This document shows, in pieces, positions 46,236 to 55,301 of a stretch of DNA of 64,000 nucleotides. The translations under genes and the position numbers were made by a program. A model generated the notes under the pieces. It was not told the DNA's origin and ran no database searches. It saw only the letters and a list, made by a program, of their open reading frames with translations. Every line of letters starts with the position of its first letter. The stretch's first letter is position 1. The DNA is taken from contig JAGTPG010000002.1 in the NCBI GenBank assembly GCA_018195615.1, positions 2,546,501 to 2,610,500 on the forward strand, read 5' to 3'. Origin of the DNA: Streptomyces tuirus (GTDB taxonomy: Bacteria > Actinomycetota > Actinomycetes > Streptomycetales > Streptomycetaceae).

Positions 46236-46592
46236 TCAGCTGAAGGAGTCGCCGCAGGCGCAGGAGCCCGTCGCGTTCGGGTTGTCGATCGTGAAGCCCT
46301 GCTTCTCGATGGTGTCCACGAAGTCGATCGTGGCACCGCCGAGGTACGGGGCGCTCATGCGGTCGGTGACGACCTTCACACCGCCGAAGTCCTTCTCCAC
46401 GTCGCCGTCGAGGGAACGCTCGTCGAAGAACAGCTGGTAGCGCAGGCCGGAGCAGCCGCCGGGCTGGACGGCGACGCGCAGCGCGAGGTCGTCGCGGCCT
46501 TCCTGGTCGAGCAGCGCCTTGACCTTGGACGCGGCGGCGTCGGTCAGGATGATGCCGTCGGTGACGGTGCTGGTCTCGTCCGATACGGACAT
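46236..46592 (-). CDS. erpA: Iron-sulfur cluster insertion protein (A-type carrier)
   Basis: 118-residue HesB/IscA-type carrier that hands Fe-S clusters to target enzymes. The three conserved cysteines are present: Cys47 in PGGCSGLRY and Cys111/Cys113 in GSCACGDSF. Intact. Divergent from nadA, itself a [4Fe-4S] enzyme, which makes a local supply relation attractive. ATG 46592 lies just after GGGAGA. Confidence 0.93.
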   Translation of the reverse strand: MSVSDETSTVTDGIILTDAAASKVKALLDQEGRDDLALRVAVQPGGCSGLRYQLFFDERSLDGDVEKDFGGVKVVTDRMSAPYLGGATIDFVDTIEKQGFTIDNPNATGSCACGDSFS

Positions 46593-46784
46593 CTACATCT
46601 CTCCCGGGTTGTACGGAGACTGCTTGCCGACGGTTCCAACCGGCGGGGCCGCGGATTCATTCCGGGCCGGGCGCGCGATCTCGGCTTTCCTTTTCATGCT
46701 CGCACACGCGCCGGGAACCGGAAAACGACACTTTCCCGGTGTTCCCGGGAATGAACGGGGGCTCACCGGGATTCACGTCACACA

Positions 46785-46844
46785 GACGCTATGGCCATCG
46801 TCAAAGTGACGTGAAGCGGTTATGATAGATAGCGTCAAATCGAC
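46785..46844. promoter_or_regulatory. Candidate operator and promoter of nadA
   Basis: GACGCTAT (46785-46792) and ATAGCGTC (46829-46836) are perfect inverted repeats. Two related boxes, GTCAAAGTGAC (46800-46810) and GTCAAATCGAC (46834-46844), flank a TATGAT -10-like hexamer (46821-46826). The layout suggests repression of nadA by a dimeric regulator; which one is unknown. Confidence 0.45.
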
Positions 46845-46876
46845 GAAAAGTCGCGGAAACAGAAAGGGTGCGTGTC

Positions 46877-48060
46877 GTGACCACCGCCCAACCCCAGGAG
46901 CTCGACGTTCAGCCGACGCCCCTCGCCCTGCTGCTCCTCGGCCGTGAGGCCGACCCGAAGAGCGAGCGGGGCGTGGAGTGTCCCGGCGATCTGCCCTCGC
47001 CGTCCGACCCTGACCTGGTCGAGCGCGCCCGCAGGGCGAAGGAGAAGCTCGGGGACAAGGTCTTCGTGCTGGGCCACCACTACCAGCGCGACGAGGTCAT
47101 CCAGTTCGCCGACGTCACCGGGGACTCCTTCAAGCTGGCCCGGGACGCGGCGGCGCGTCCGGAGGCCGAGTACATCGTCTTCTGCGGTGTGCACTTCATG
47201 GCGGAGTCCGCGGACATCCTGACGTCCGACGACCAGAAGGTCGTCCTGCCCGACCTCGCCGCCGGCTGCTCGATGGCCGACATGGCGACGGCCGAGCAGG
47301 TCGCCGAGTGCTGGGACGTGCTGACCGAGGCCGGCATAGCCGAGCAGGTCGTGCCCGTCTCGTACATGAACTCGTCCGCCGACATCAAGGCCTTCACGGG
47401 CAAGCACGGCGGCACGATCTGCACCTCGTCCAACGCCAAGCGGGCCCTGGACTGGGCCTTCGAGCAGGGCGAGAAGGTCCTCTTCCTGCCGGACCAGCAC
47501 CTCGGCCGGAACACGGCGGTGCGGGACATGGGCATGTCCCTGGAGGACTGCGTCGTCTACAACCCGCACAAGCCGAACGGCGGGCTGACGGCCGACGAGC
47601 TGCGCGCCGCGAAGATGATCCTGTGGCGCGGCCACTGCTCCGTCCACGGCCGCTTCAGCCTGGACTCGGTCAACGACGTGCGCGAGCGCATCCCGGGCGT
47701 GAACGTGCTGGTCCACCCGAGTGCAAGCACGAGGTCGTGGCCGCGGCGGACTACGTCGGTTCGACGGAGTACATCATCAAGGCGCTGGAGGCGGCCCCGG
47801 CCGGTTCCAAGTGGGCCATCGGCACGGAACTGAACCTGGTGCGCCGCCTGGCGAACCGTTTCGCGCCGGAGGGCAAGGAGATCGTCTTCCTCGACAAGAC
47901 GGTCTGCTTCTGCTCGACCATGAACCGCATCGACCTCCCCCACCTGGTCTGGGCCCTGGAGTCGCTGGCCGAGGGCAACCTGGTCAACCGCATCGAGGTG
48001 GACAAGGAGACCGAGGCGTTCGCGAAGCTGGCGCTGGAGCGGATGCTGACGCTGCCTTGA
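46877..48060 (+). CDS. nadA: Quinolinate synthase, one apparent frameshift
   Basis: Makes quinolinate from iminoaspartate and dihydroxyacetone phosphate in de novo NAD synthesis, using a [4Fe-4S] cluster. Landmarks: LGHHYQRDEVIQFAD, VFCGVHFMAESADIL (first Cys), DLAAGCSMADMA, ILWRGHCSVHGRF (second Cys) and KTVCFCSTMNRIDLPH (third Cys). About 394 residues. GTG 46877 is chosen since AAAGGG is well spaced from it but abuts the GTG at 46868. One base is missing near 47720 (HPS-ECKHEVV should be continuous). nadB and nadC are not in the window. The IS30-type element follows. Confidence 0.94.
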
Positions 48061-48074
48061 CGGTCCCCTGCATG

Positions 48075-48088
48075 ACGTGAGGCCCCGC
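48075..48088. repeat. Left arm of a 14-bp inverted repeat flanking the IS
   Basis: ACGTGAGGCCCCGC, the exact reverse complement of 49422-49435. Each arm is 11 bp outside a terminal inverted repeat of the element. Also part of a surviving 7-bp hairpin (48076-48096) that can still terminate nadA. Confidence 0.85.
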
Positions 48089-48099
48089 ACCTCACGGGC

Positions 48100-49410
48100 G
48101 GATTCCAGGGGTCGTTGCAACACAAGTGATCAACTGGCTGTGGCCAGGAGCTTAGCGAGGCGCTCGGCTGGGGTTTCCCAGCCGAGCGTTTTGCGTGGGC
48201 GGCCGTTGAGTTCGGCGGCGACGGCTGCCAGGTGATCGCGGGTGTGGACTGACAGGTCGGTGGCCTTGGGGAAGTACTGCCGCAGCAGGCCGTTGGTGTT
48301 CTCGTTCGATCCGCGCTGCCAGGGGCTGGCCGGGTCGCAGAAGTAGACCGGGATGCTGGTGGCGAGGGTGAAGGAGCCGTGGGCGGCCATCTCGGAGCCT
48401 TGGTCCCAGGTCAGCTAGCGGGCCAGGTGGGAGGGCAACGTCTGGACGGTGGCGACCAGGGCGTCGCGGACGTGTTCGGCGGTGCGGCCGTCGGGCAGGT
48501 GCAGCAGCATCACGTAGCGGGTGGCGCGTTCGACGAGGGTTCCGATCGCGGAGCTGCCGTCCTTGCCGATGATCAGGTCGCCCTCCCAGTGGCCGGGCAC
48601 GGCCCGGTCTTCGGCCTCGGCGGGGCGTTCGCTGATCATCACCATGGGGGTGGCGAAGCGCGGGGTGCGCTGCTGGGCCTGTCGGCGGGGCTTGCGGCGG
48701 ACGCGGCCGGTGCGCAGGGCGCGGGCGAGTTCACGGCGCAGTTCGCCCCGGCCCTGGACGTAGAGGGCCTGGTAGACGGTCTCGTGGGCCACGTGCCTCT
48801 CCGGCCGGTCGGGGAACTGGGTCCGCAGAGCCTGGCAGATCTGCTCGGGACTCCACCGTAGGTCGAGGTGGCGCTGGATGAAGTCCCGGAGCTGCGGGTT
48901 CTGGCCGATCTTCCCGGGCTTGGGGCGGGGCCGGCGCGCTTCGGCGCGGGCGTGGGCCGCGTAGGGCCGGTAGGCCCAGCGGGAGGCGTCCCCGCGCAAA
49001 GCCATGCCATTGCGGCGTATCTCCCGGCTGATCGTGGAGGGGCTGCGGCCCAGCTCGGCCGCTATCTGCCGGACGGAGGCCTTCTCCCGCAGCCGGTCTG
49101 CGATGTGGATGCGGTCAGCTTCCCGCAGATACCTCGACGGGCCCTCAGGCGCCCTCACGACACGGACCGGCGGTGCCGCCTTGTCCTTGCCCGAGGCGGC
49201 CCGGCCGTTGCGCCACCGCTTGCCCGTCCGGTAGTTGATCCCGACACGTTTGCAGGCTTCGGCACTGCTCAGGCCCTGATCCATGAGCCGGAAGTATTCC
49301 TCCCGCTCACGGACCAGGGTCCTGCGGCCCTGAGCCTGGCCCCGGTTCTCCCGGATATTGAAGTCCATCGCACCCCTTGAACTGGGGTGTTGCTACGACT
49401 CCTAGAACCC
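48100..49410 (-). mobile_element. IS30-family insertion sequence
   Basis: About 1.31 kb bounded by imperfect 24-bp terminal inverted repeats (48100-48123 against 49387-49410, 20 of 24 identical, both ending ...GCAACAC inwards) and filled by one transposase frame. Target duplication could not be identified. It lies between two convergent genes and inside what looks like their shared terminator palindrome. Confidence 0.85.
48130..49368 (-). pseudogene. IS30-family transposase with internal amber codon
   Basis: 412 codons in one continuous phase from ATG 49368 to 48130, interrupted only by TAG at 48417-48415. The N-terminal part has two helix-turn-helix regions (SAEACKRVGINYRTGKRW and RQIAAELGRSPSTISREIRRNG). 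DDE residues are Asp in VPGHWEGDLIIG, Asp in LTWDQGSEMA and Glu in QRGSNENTNGLLRQYFP. The stop falls directly before LTWDQG, so the main product lacks two of the three catalytic acids. A single base change (for example TCG to TAG) explains it. Unlike other broken genes here this is a nonsense change, not a phase shift. Confidence 0.88.
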
Positions 49411-49421
49411 AAGGTGTCCGG

Positions 49422-49435
49422 GCGGGGCCTCACGT
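49422..49435. repeat. Right arm of the 14-bp inverted repeat flanking the IS
   Basis: GCGGGGCCTCACGT, reverse complement of 48075-48088, 11 bp outside the right terminal repeat and just after the stop of the RND transporter gene. Confidence 0.85.
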
Positions 49436-49447
49436 GTCGTACGAGGG

Positions 49448-52400
49448 TCAGACCTGAGCCGGCTCCGGCTCCTCGGCCGACTCGGCGCGCTGGGACGGAA
49501 GGCCCTTCTTCGCCGCCCGCTTCTTCGCCCGGCGCTCCTTGCGGAGTTCGAACATCGCGTACAGCGTCGGGACGAGCAGCAGCGTCAGCAGGGTCGACGT
49601 CACCAGACCACCGATGACGACGACGGCCAGCGGCTGGGCGATGAAGCCGCCCTCACCGGTGATGCCGAGGGCCATCGGCAGCAGGGCGAAGATCGTCGCC
49701 AGGGCGGTCATGAGGATCGGGCGCAGCCGGTGCCGGCCGCCCTCGACCACGGCCTCGACGACGCCGTAGCCCTGCTTGCGGTACTGGTTGATCAGGTCGA
49801 TCAGCACGATCGCGTTCGTCACCACGATGCCGATGAGCATCAGCATGCCGATCATGGCGGGCACGCCCATCGGGGTACCGGTGGCGACCAGGAGGCCGAT
49901 CGCGCCGGTGGCCGCGAACGGGATGGAGACGAGCAGGATCAGCGGCTGGACCAGGGACCGGAAGGTGCCGACCAGCAGCATGAAGACGATGGCGATGGCC
50001 GCCAGCATCGCCAGGCCCAGGTTGGCGAACGCCTCGTCCTGGTCCTCGGAGACACCGCCGATCGACGCCGTGGCGCCCTCCGGGAGCTTCAGCGCGTTGA
50101 TCTCGGTCTGGAGCTTGGTGCTCACCGCGCCCGTGTTGTCGCCGGTCGGCTTCGCGGTGATGGTGGCCGCGCGCTGGCCGTCGATACGGGTCATGGACAC
50201 CGGGCCGTCGACCAGCTTCACCGTGGCGATGTCGCCGAGCTTCGCCGTGCCCAGGCGCAGGTCCTTCAGCTGCTGGAGGGTCTGCGCGGGCTTGGCGGAG
50301 CGGATGACGACGTCACGCTCGGTGTCGTCCAGGACCGCCTTGGCGGCGTTGGTGCCGCGGACGGCCTGGGCGACGGCGGCGCCGAGGGTCTGGTCGTTGA
50401 AACCGGCCGCGGCCGCCTTGCTGTTGGCCTTCACCGAGATGCGCGGCACGCTCTGCGACAGGTCACTGGTGACGTCCGTGACGTCGTCCAGCGAGGCGAC
50501 CGTCTTGCGGACCTGCTCGGACGCCGTGCGCAGGACGTCGGCGTCGGCGGCCTTCACGACCACGCTCAGGTCCTGGGCGCCGAAGCCGTCACCGGCGGCG
50601 ATGGTGGTCGTACCGATGCCCTTGAGACCGGCCAGGCCCTTCTCGATGCCGTCCTGGACGTCCTCGGCCGACGCCGAGTCGTCCAGCATCACCTGGTACG
50701 ACGCCTGGTTGGTGTCCGTGCCGCCGCCGAAGGCCGCCATGAAGCCGGACGAGCCGATGGTGACCTGGTAGTCCTTCACGCCGTCGGTGTCGGCGAGCAG
50801 TTGCTCGACCTTCTTCGCCTGGGTGTCGGTCGCCTCCAGGCTGGTGCCGGGCTTGAGCTCCTGCTTGACGGTGAGGACTTCCACCTCGCCCTGGTCGAAG
50901 AAGTTCGTCTTCAGCAGCGGCGCCATGCCGAACGTGCCGACCAGGACGACGATCGCGATGGCCACGCTGGTGAGGCGGCGGCGGGTCGCGAAGCGCAGGA
51001 CCGGGACGTAGAGGCGCTGGAGGCGGCTCTTGGCCTCCTTCTCCTCCGCCAGCCGGCGTGCCTCGGCCGCGTCCTCCGGGGTGCCCTTCGGCGGGCGCAG
51101 GAACCAGTAGGACAGGACCGGCACGACTGTCAGGGAGACGAGAAGGGAGGCCAGCAGCGCGGCCGTGACGGTGAGGCTGAACGAGCCGAACAACTCGCCC
51201 ACCATGCCGCCGACCAGGCCGATCGGCAGGAACACGGCGACCGTGGTGAGCGTCGAGGACGTCACCGCGCCCGCGACCTCACGGACGGCGTTGAGGATGG
51301 CCGAGTGGCGCTCCTCGCCGTAGCCGAGGTGCCGCTTGATGTTCTCCAGGACCACGATCGAGTCGTCGACGACCCGGCCGATGGCGATGGTCAGCGCGCC
51401 GAGCGTGAGGACGTTCAGCGACAGGTCGCGGGTCCACAGCACGATCAGGGCGAGGACCACGGACAGCGGGATGGACACCGCGGTCACGAGGGTGGAGCGG
51501 ATCGAGGCCAGGAAGACCAGGATCACCAGGACGGCGAAGAGCAGACCGAGCGCGCCCTCGGTGGTCAGGCCCTTGATGGACTTGGACACGGCCGGGCCCT
51601 GGTCGCTGACGACCGTGAGGGTCGCGCCGGAGCCGAGGTCCTTGCGCAGGTCGGGAAGCTTGTCCTGGACGGCGTCGGAGATGGCGACCGCGCTGCCGTC
51701 CCGGTCCATGGTGACGGCGACGGCGAGGCTGGGCTTGCCGTCGGTGCGGGTGATGGAGTCGGCCGGGGCCTCCTGCTGCTTCACCGTGGCGACGTCGCCG
51801 AGGCGGATCGGCTTGCCCTTGCCGGACTCGCTCGTGACCATCAGGTCCTGGATCTGCTTCAGCGAGGTGAAGCCGCCGCCGACCTGCACGGTCCGGTTGG
51901 CGCCGTCCTCGTCGAAGGAGCCGGCCGGGACGGTCGCGCCGCCCGCCTGCAGGGCCTGGAGGAGGGACTGCGGGGTGAGGCCGGCCTTCGCCAGCTTCGC
52001 CTCGTCGGGGGTGACGGTGACCTGGAGGTCCCGCACACCGTCGACCGTCACCTGGCCGACGCCGTCGATGCTCTTCAGGTCCGGCACGACCGTCTTGTCG
52101 AGCTGGTCGGCCAGGGCCTGCTGGTCGCGGCCGGAGGTGACGGCGAGGACGACGGTCGGGATGTCGTCCGTGGAGCCGGCGACGACCTGCGGGTCCACGT
52201 CGTCCGGGAGCTGGACGCGGGCCCGGTTGACGGCCTGCTGGACGTCGGCGACCAGTTGCTCGGTGCCGCCGCCGTAGTCGAAGGACGCCATGATCACGGC
52301 GTTGCCCTCGCTGGCGGTGGAGGTGACGCCGCTGATGCCGTCGACGGCTTCGAGGGAGTCCTCGATGGGCTCGACGACCTGCTTCTCGACCACGTCCGGG

Positions 52401-52567
52401 GACGCGCCCTGGTACGGCGCCAGCACGGACACCATGGGCAGTTCGATGGTGGGCAGCAGCTGCTGCTTGAGCTGGGGTATCGCGATCGCCCCGAAGACGA
52501 GCGCGATGATCGACATCAGCCCGATCAGGGCCCGTTGCGCGAGGCTGAATTTTGACAGCCAGGACAT
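49448..52567 (-). CDS. RND-superfamily efflux permease (AcrB/SwrC-like)
   Basis: 1039 residues, intact. The topology is that of HAE-type RND pumps: a helix at the N terminus, a large outer loop, a six-helix block with IAIGRVVDDSIVVLENIKRH (the proton-relay Asp pair in helix 4), another large loop, and the second helix block with MIGIVVTNAIVLIDLINQYRKQG. The charged C-terminal tail is Lys/Arg-rich. No membrane-fusion protein or outer-membrane channel is encoded nearby, as expected for a monoderm; B. subtilis SwrC is a comparable solo pump. The two-component genes immediately upstream probably control it. Substrates unknown. Confidence 0.9.
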   Translation of the reverse strand: MSWLSKFSLAQRALIGLMSIIALVFGAIAIPQLKQQLLPTIELPMVSVLAPYQGASPDVVEKQVVEPIEDSLEAVDGISGVTSTASEGNAVIMASFDYGGGTEQLVADVQQAVNRARVQLPDDVDPQVVAGSTDDIPTVVLAVTSGRDQQALADQLDKTVVPDLKSIDGVGQVTVDGVRDLQVTVTPDEAKLAKAGLTPQSLLQALQAGGATVPAGSFDEDGANRTVQVGGGFTSLKQIQDLMVTSESGKGKPIRLGDVATVKQQEAPADSITRTDGKPSLAVAVTMDRDGSAVAISDAVQDKLPDLRKDLGSGATLTVVSDQGPAVSKSIKGLTTEGALGLLFAVLVILVFLASIRSTLVTAVSIPLSVVLALIVLWTRDLSLNVLTLGALTIAIGRVVDDSIVVLENIKRHLGYGEERHSAILNAVREVAGAVTSSTLTTVAVFLPIGLVGGMVGELFGSFSLTVTAALLASLLVSLTVVPVLSYWFLRPPKGTPEDAAEARRLAEEKEAKSRLQRLYVPVLRFATRRRLTSVAIAIVVLVGTFGMAPLLKTNFFDQGEVEVLTVKQELKPGTSLEATDTQAKKVEQLLADTDGVKDYQVTIGSSGFMAAFGGGTDTNQASYQVMLDDSASAEDVQDGIEKGLAGLKGIGTTTIAAGDGFGAQDLSVVVKAADADVLRTASEQVRKTVASLDDVTDVTSDLSQSVPRISVKANSKAAAAGFNDQTLGAAVAQAVRGTNAAKAVLDDTERDVVIRSAKPAQTLQQLKDLRLGTAKLGDIATVKLVDGPVSMTRIDGQRAATITAKPTGDNTGAVSTKLQTEINALKLPEGATASIGGVSEDQDEAFANLGLAMLAAIAIVFMLLVGTFRSLVQPLILLVSIPFAATGAIGLLVATGTPMGVPAMIGMLMLIGIVVTNAIVLIDLINQYRKQGYGVVEAVVEGGRHRLRPILMTALATIFALLPMALGITGEGGFIAQPLAVVVIGGLVTSTLLTLLLVPTLYAMFELRKERRAKKRAAKKGLPSQRAESAEEPEPAQV

Positions 52568-52726
52568 GGGTGAGGGTCTCTCTTCTGTTAGCGGCAGAAG
52601 CGGCAGCGGGCGCGCAGATGAGCACCCGCCCTTACACCCTGAGCCATGCGGGAACGGTGTTTCGTAGCCCCCAGGTCCATTTCCTTATACGGCGCATACT
52701 CCGGCCGCAGTACACCCGGGTAGAGC

Positions 52727-53410
52727 TCACTCCACCCTTGGACGGACCAGACCGGACTCGTACGCGATGACCACGAGCTGGGCCCGGTCCCGCGCGCCCA
52801 GCTTGGCCATGGCCCGGTTGACGTGCGTCTTCACCGTCAGCGGGCTGACCTCGAGACGCTCGGCGATCTCGTCGTTGGAGTGGCCGCCGGCGACCTGGAC
52901 CAGCACCTCGCGCTCCCGGCCGGTGAGCGAGTCGAGCCGCTCGCCGCGGGCCGGGTCCCGGTCCTCGTCGGCCGGGTCCTCCTGGGCGAGGAAACGGGCG
53001 ATGAGCCCCGTGGTGGCCGCCGGGGACAGCAGGGCCTGGCCGCCGGCCGCGATCCGGATGGCGTTCAGCAGCTCGTCCGGCTCCGAGCCCTTGCCGAGGA
53101 AGCCCGAGGCGCCGGCGCGCAGCGACTGCACGACGTAGTCGTCGACCTCGAACGTCGTCAGGATGACCACCCGGACGTCCGCGAGGTCGGGGTCGGCGCT
53201 GATCATGCGGGTCGCCGCGAGACCGTCGGTGCCGGGCATCCGGATGTCCATGAGGACGACGTCGGCGCGCTGCTCCTTCGTCAGCCGTACCGCCTCCGCG
53301 CCGTCGGAGGCCTCTCCCACCACCTCCATGTCGGGCTCGGAGTCGACGAGCACACGAAAGGCGCTGCGGAGCAGCGCCTGGTCGTCGGCGAGCAGGACAC
53401 GGATGGTCAT
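52727..53410 (-). CDS. Response regulator, NarL/LuxR type
   Basis: 227 residues, intact. Receiver: LLADDQALLRSAF, phospho-acceptor Asp55 in VVLMDIRMPG, ILTTFEVDDY and the Lys in GFLGKGS. LuxR-type output from about 160: LTGREREVLVQVAGGHSNDEIAE and SPLTVKTHVNRAMAKLG. It overlaps the kinase gene by 4 bp. The RND pump starts 159 nt downstream on the same strand, in a gap where I see no convincing terminator. Confidence 0.92.
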   Translation of the reverse strand: MTIRVLLADDQALLRSAFRVLVDSEPDMEVVGEASDGAEAVRLTKEQRADVVLMDIRMPGTDGLAATRMISADPDLADVRVVILTTFEVDDYVVQSLRAGASGFLGKGSEPDELLNAIRIAAGGQALLSPAATTGLIARFLAQEDPADEDRDPARGERLDSLTGREREVLVQVAGGHSNDEIAERLEVSPLTVKTHVNRAMAKLGARDRAQLVVIAYESGLVRPRVE

Positions 53411-54628
53411 GCGGGGTCCTCCCCGGTCGGTGTGCGGTTCTTGACCGGCAGGATCGCATGGACGCGGAAGCCGCCGCCGTAGCGGGGACCGGTGGTGAGG
53501 GTGCCGCGCACGGCGGTGACGCGCTCCCGCATGCCGAGCAGCCCGTGCCCGCCGCCGTCGTCCGGGGCCTCGTCCTCGCCGGTGCCGTCGTCGAGCACGG
53601 TGATCTCGATGTTCGGCCCCACCCGGACGACGCTGACCTCGGCCTTGGCCTGCGGTCCCGCGTGCTTCTGCACGTTGGTGAGGGCCTCCTGGATGATGCG
53701 GTAGGCGGCCAGGTCGACGGCCGCGGGGAGGGTGGTGGTGCCCTGGTCGGCGCGGGCGACCTCGATGTGCAGGCCGGCGTTGCGGAAGGTGCCGGTGAGT
53801 TCGTCGAGGCGGTCCAGGCCGGGGGCGGGTTCGGTGGGGGCCTCCGGGTCGCCGGACTGTCTGAGCAGGCCGACGGTGGCGCGCAGCTCGTTGAGGGCGG
53901 AGCGGCTGGCCTCGCGTACGTGGGCGAGGGCCTCCTTGGCCTGGTCGGGGCGCTTGTCCATGACGTGCGCCGCGACGCCGGCCTGGACGTTGACCAGGGC
54001 GATGTGGTGGGCGACGACGTCGTGCAGGTCGCGGGCGATGCGGAGGCGTTCCTCGGCGACCCGGCGGCGGGCCTCCTCCTCGCGGGTGCGTTCGGCGCGT
54101 TCGGCGCGTTCGCGGATGGCCTGGACGAAGGCGCGGCGGCTGCGGACGGCGTCGCCGGCGGTGGCGCCGATGCCGGTCCAGGCGAAGATCGCGAGGTTCT
54201 CCTGGGCGTACCAGGGCAGGGGCCCGGCGACCATGGCCGCCCCGGTCAGGACGGTCATGGTGAGCAGGCCGACGCGCCAGGTGGTGGGGCGGTCGGTGGT
54301 GGAGGCGACGGTGTACAGGGCGATGACCGCGGACATGGCGACGGGGCGCGGGGGTCGCCGGTGACGGACTCGATGACGGAGAACGTGCCGGTGAGGGCGA
54401 GGACCGCCATGGGGGCGCGGCGGCGGAAGACCAGGGCGGCGGCGCCGAGCGTCATGAGGACGAGGCTGAGAGGGTCGGGGTGCGCAGGCTCCAGCTGACG
54501 CTGTCGCGGTGGCGGGGCTCGACGAACGACCCGACGACCATGCAGATGAGGACGGCGGTGGCGAGGCCGGCGTCCAGGGCCAGGGGGTGCGCCTTGGCCT
54601 GGTGTTTGGCCCGCGCGAGGGTGCTCAC
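53407..54628 (-). CDS. Sensor histidine kinase, NarL-partner type, two apparent frameshifts
   Basis: Membrane histidine kinase. The N-terminal third, from GTG 54628, holds several hydrophobic segments spread over three phases (ALDAGLATAVLICMVVGS, LSLVLMTLGAAALVF, AVIALYTVAS and on), with missing bases near 54480 and 54350. The intact remainder has the HisKA_3 motif RIARDLHDVVAHHIA with phospho-acceptor His, ALTNVQKHAG (N box), VLDDGTGED and GHGLLGMRERV (G boxes). It partners the overlapping LuxR-type regulator. Confidence 0.87.
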
Positions 54629-54667
54629 GGGTGTTTACGGTAGCCGGGGTGGGTGTGCGGGGTATGG

Positions 54668-54691
54668 GGGCCGGGTGTGAGGTCCCGGCCC
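54668..54691 (-). terminator. Terminator after yefM-yoeB
   Basis: GGGCCGGG (54668-54675) pairs with CCCGGCCC (54684-54691), 8-nt loop, 13 nt after the yoeB stop. It isolates the toxin-antitoxin genes from the downstream kinase. Confidence 0.7.
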
Positions 54692-54704
54692 GGGGATTCC
54701 CCAT

Positions 54705-54968
54705 CTAGTCGGCGTAGTGGTAACGCGCCTTGAGGATCTTGACCTCTTTGTCGTCGACTCGGTAGACGAGACGGTGTTCGTCGTCGATGCGGCGCGACCA
54801 GTAGCCGGACAAATCCCCCTTCAGCGGCTCCGGCTTGCCGATGCCGCTGAACGGTTCGCGCTGGATCTCTCCGATGAGGCGAACGACGCGGCGCACCATC
54901 TTGCGGTCGGTCACCAGCCAGTACTGGAAATCGTCCCAGGCGGCCGGGTCGAAGTTGACGTCCCTCAC
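54705..54968 (-). CDS. yoeB: YoeB-type toxin (ribosome-dependent mRNA endonuclease)
   Basis: 87-residue RelE-fold toxin that cleaves mRNA in the ribosomal A site. Residues equivalent to the E. coli YoeB catalytic set are present: Glu47, Arg66, His84 and Tyr85 in ...ARYHYAD. DFQYWLVTDRKMVRRV and SRRIDDEHRLVYRV are family-typical. Its start overlaps the antitoxin stop by 4 bp, the usual order. Complete and apparently functional. Confidence 0.94.
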   Translation of the reverse strand: MRDVNFDPAAWDDFQYWLVTDRKMVRRVVRLIGEIQREPFSGIGKPEPLKGDLSGYWSRRIDDEHRLVYRVDDKEVKILKARYHYAD

Positions 54969-55237
54969 TCGTCACCGGCCAGCTCTTGGAGCTCCTCCAG
55001 AGCCTTGGCCACCCCGTTCACTCCCGCACGGTCGCGGGCGACGGCTTCCATCAGTCGACGGGCGTTGGCCGGAGAACGCAGGAGGTAGATGGTCTCCTGC
55101 CAAGCGTCGTAGTCCTCGGCGGACATGAGTACGGCGTCGCCGTTCTTGGAGTGAATCCTTATGGGCGCGTGGTCGTCGTTGACCTTCTTGATCAGGGGAA
55201 ACAGTTCCTTGCGTGCCTCGCTGGCGGTCAGGCCCAT
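54965..55237 (-). CDS. yefM: YefM-type antitoxin (Phd/YefM family)
   Basis: 90 residues: N-terminal DNA-binding Phd/YefM fold (MGLTASEARKELFPLIKKVND), a core with AVLMSAEDYDAWQETIYLLRS, and a C-terminal acidic helix (AKALEELQELAGDE) expected to wrap the toxin. ATG 55237 is used; AGAGGA is about 9 nt upstream. Two palindromes in front of the gene are the probable autoregulatory operators. Confidence 0.94.
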   Translation of the reverse strand: MGLTASEARKELFPLIKKVNDDHAPIRIHSKNGDAVLMSAEDYDAWQETIYLLRSPANARRLMEAVARDRAGVNGVAKALEELQELAGDE

Positions 55238-55258
55238 GACGCGCGTCCTCTCCAAGAC

Positions 55259-55301
55259 TGGTACGAAACATCGTACCAGTTTGGTACGGGAATCCGTACT
55301 A
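55259..55301 (-). promoter_or_regulatory. Tandem palindromic operators of yefM-yoeB
   Basis: Palindrome 1 TGGTACGA-aaca-TCGTACCA (55259-55278, perfect) and palindrome 2 TGGTACGG-gaat-CCGTACTA (55282-55301, one mismatch). Centres are 23 bp apart, about two helical turns. Palindrome 2 includes the TAG stop of pspAA. Two unequal sites match the known autorepression of YefM-YoeB operons. Confidence 0.75.

Noticed and set aside
48089..49421. Target-site duplication of the IS30-type element
   Set aside because: A shared CGGGCGG at both sides was noted, but it is not symmetric to the terminal repeats, so it is probably chance.
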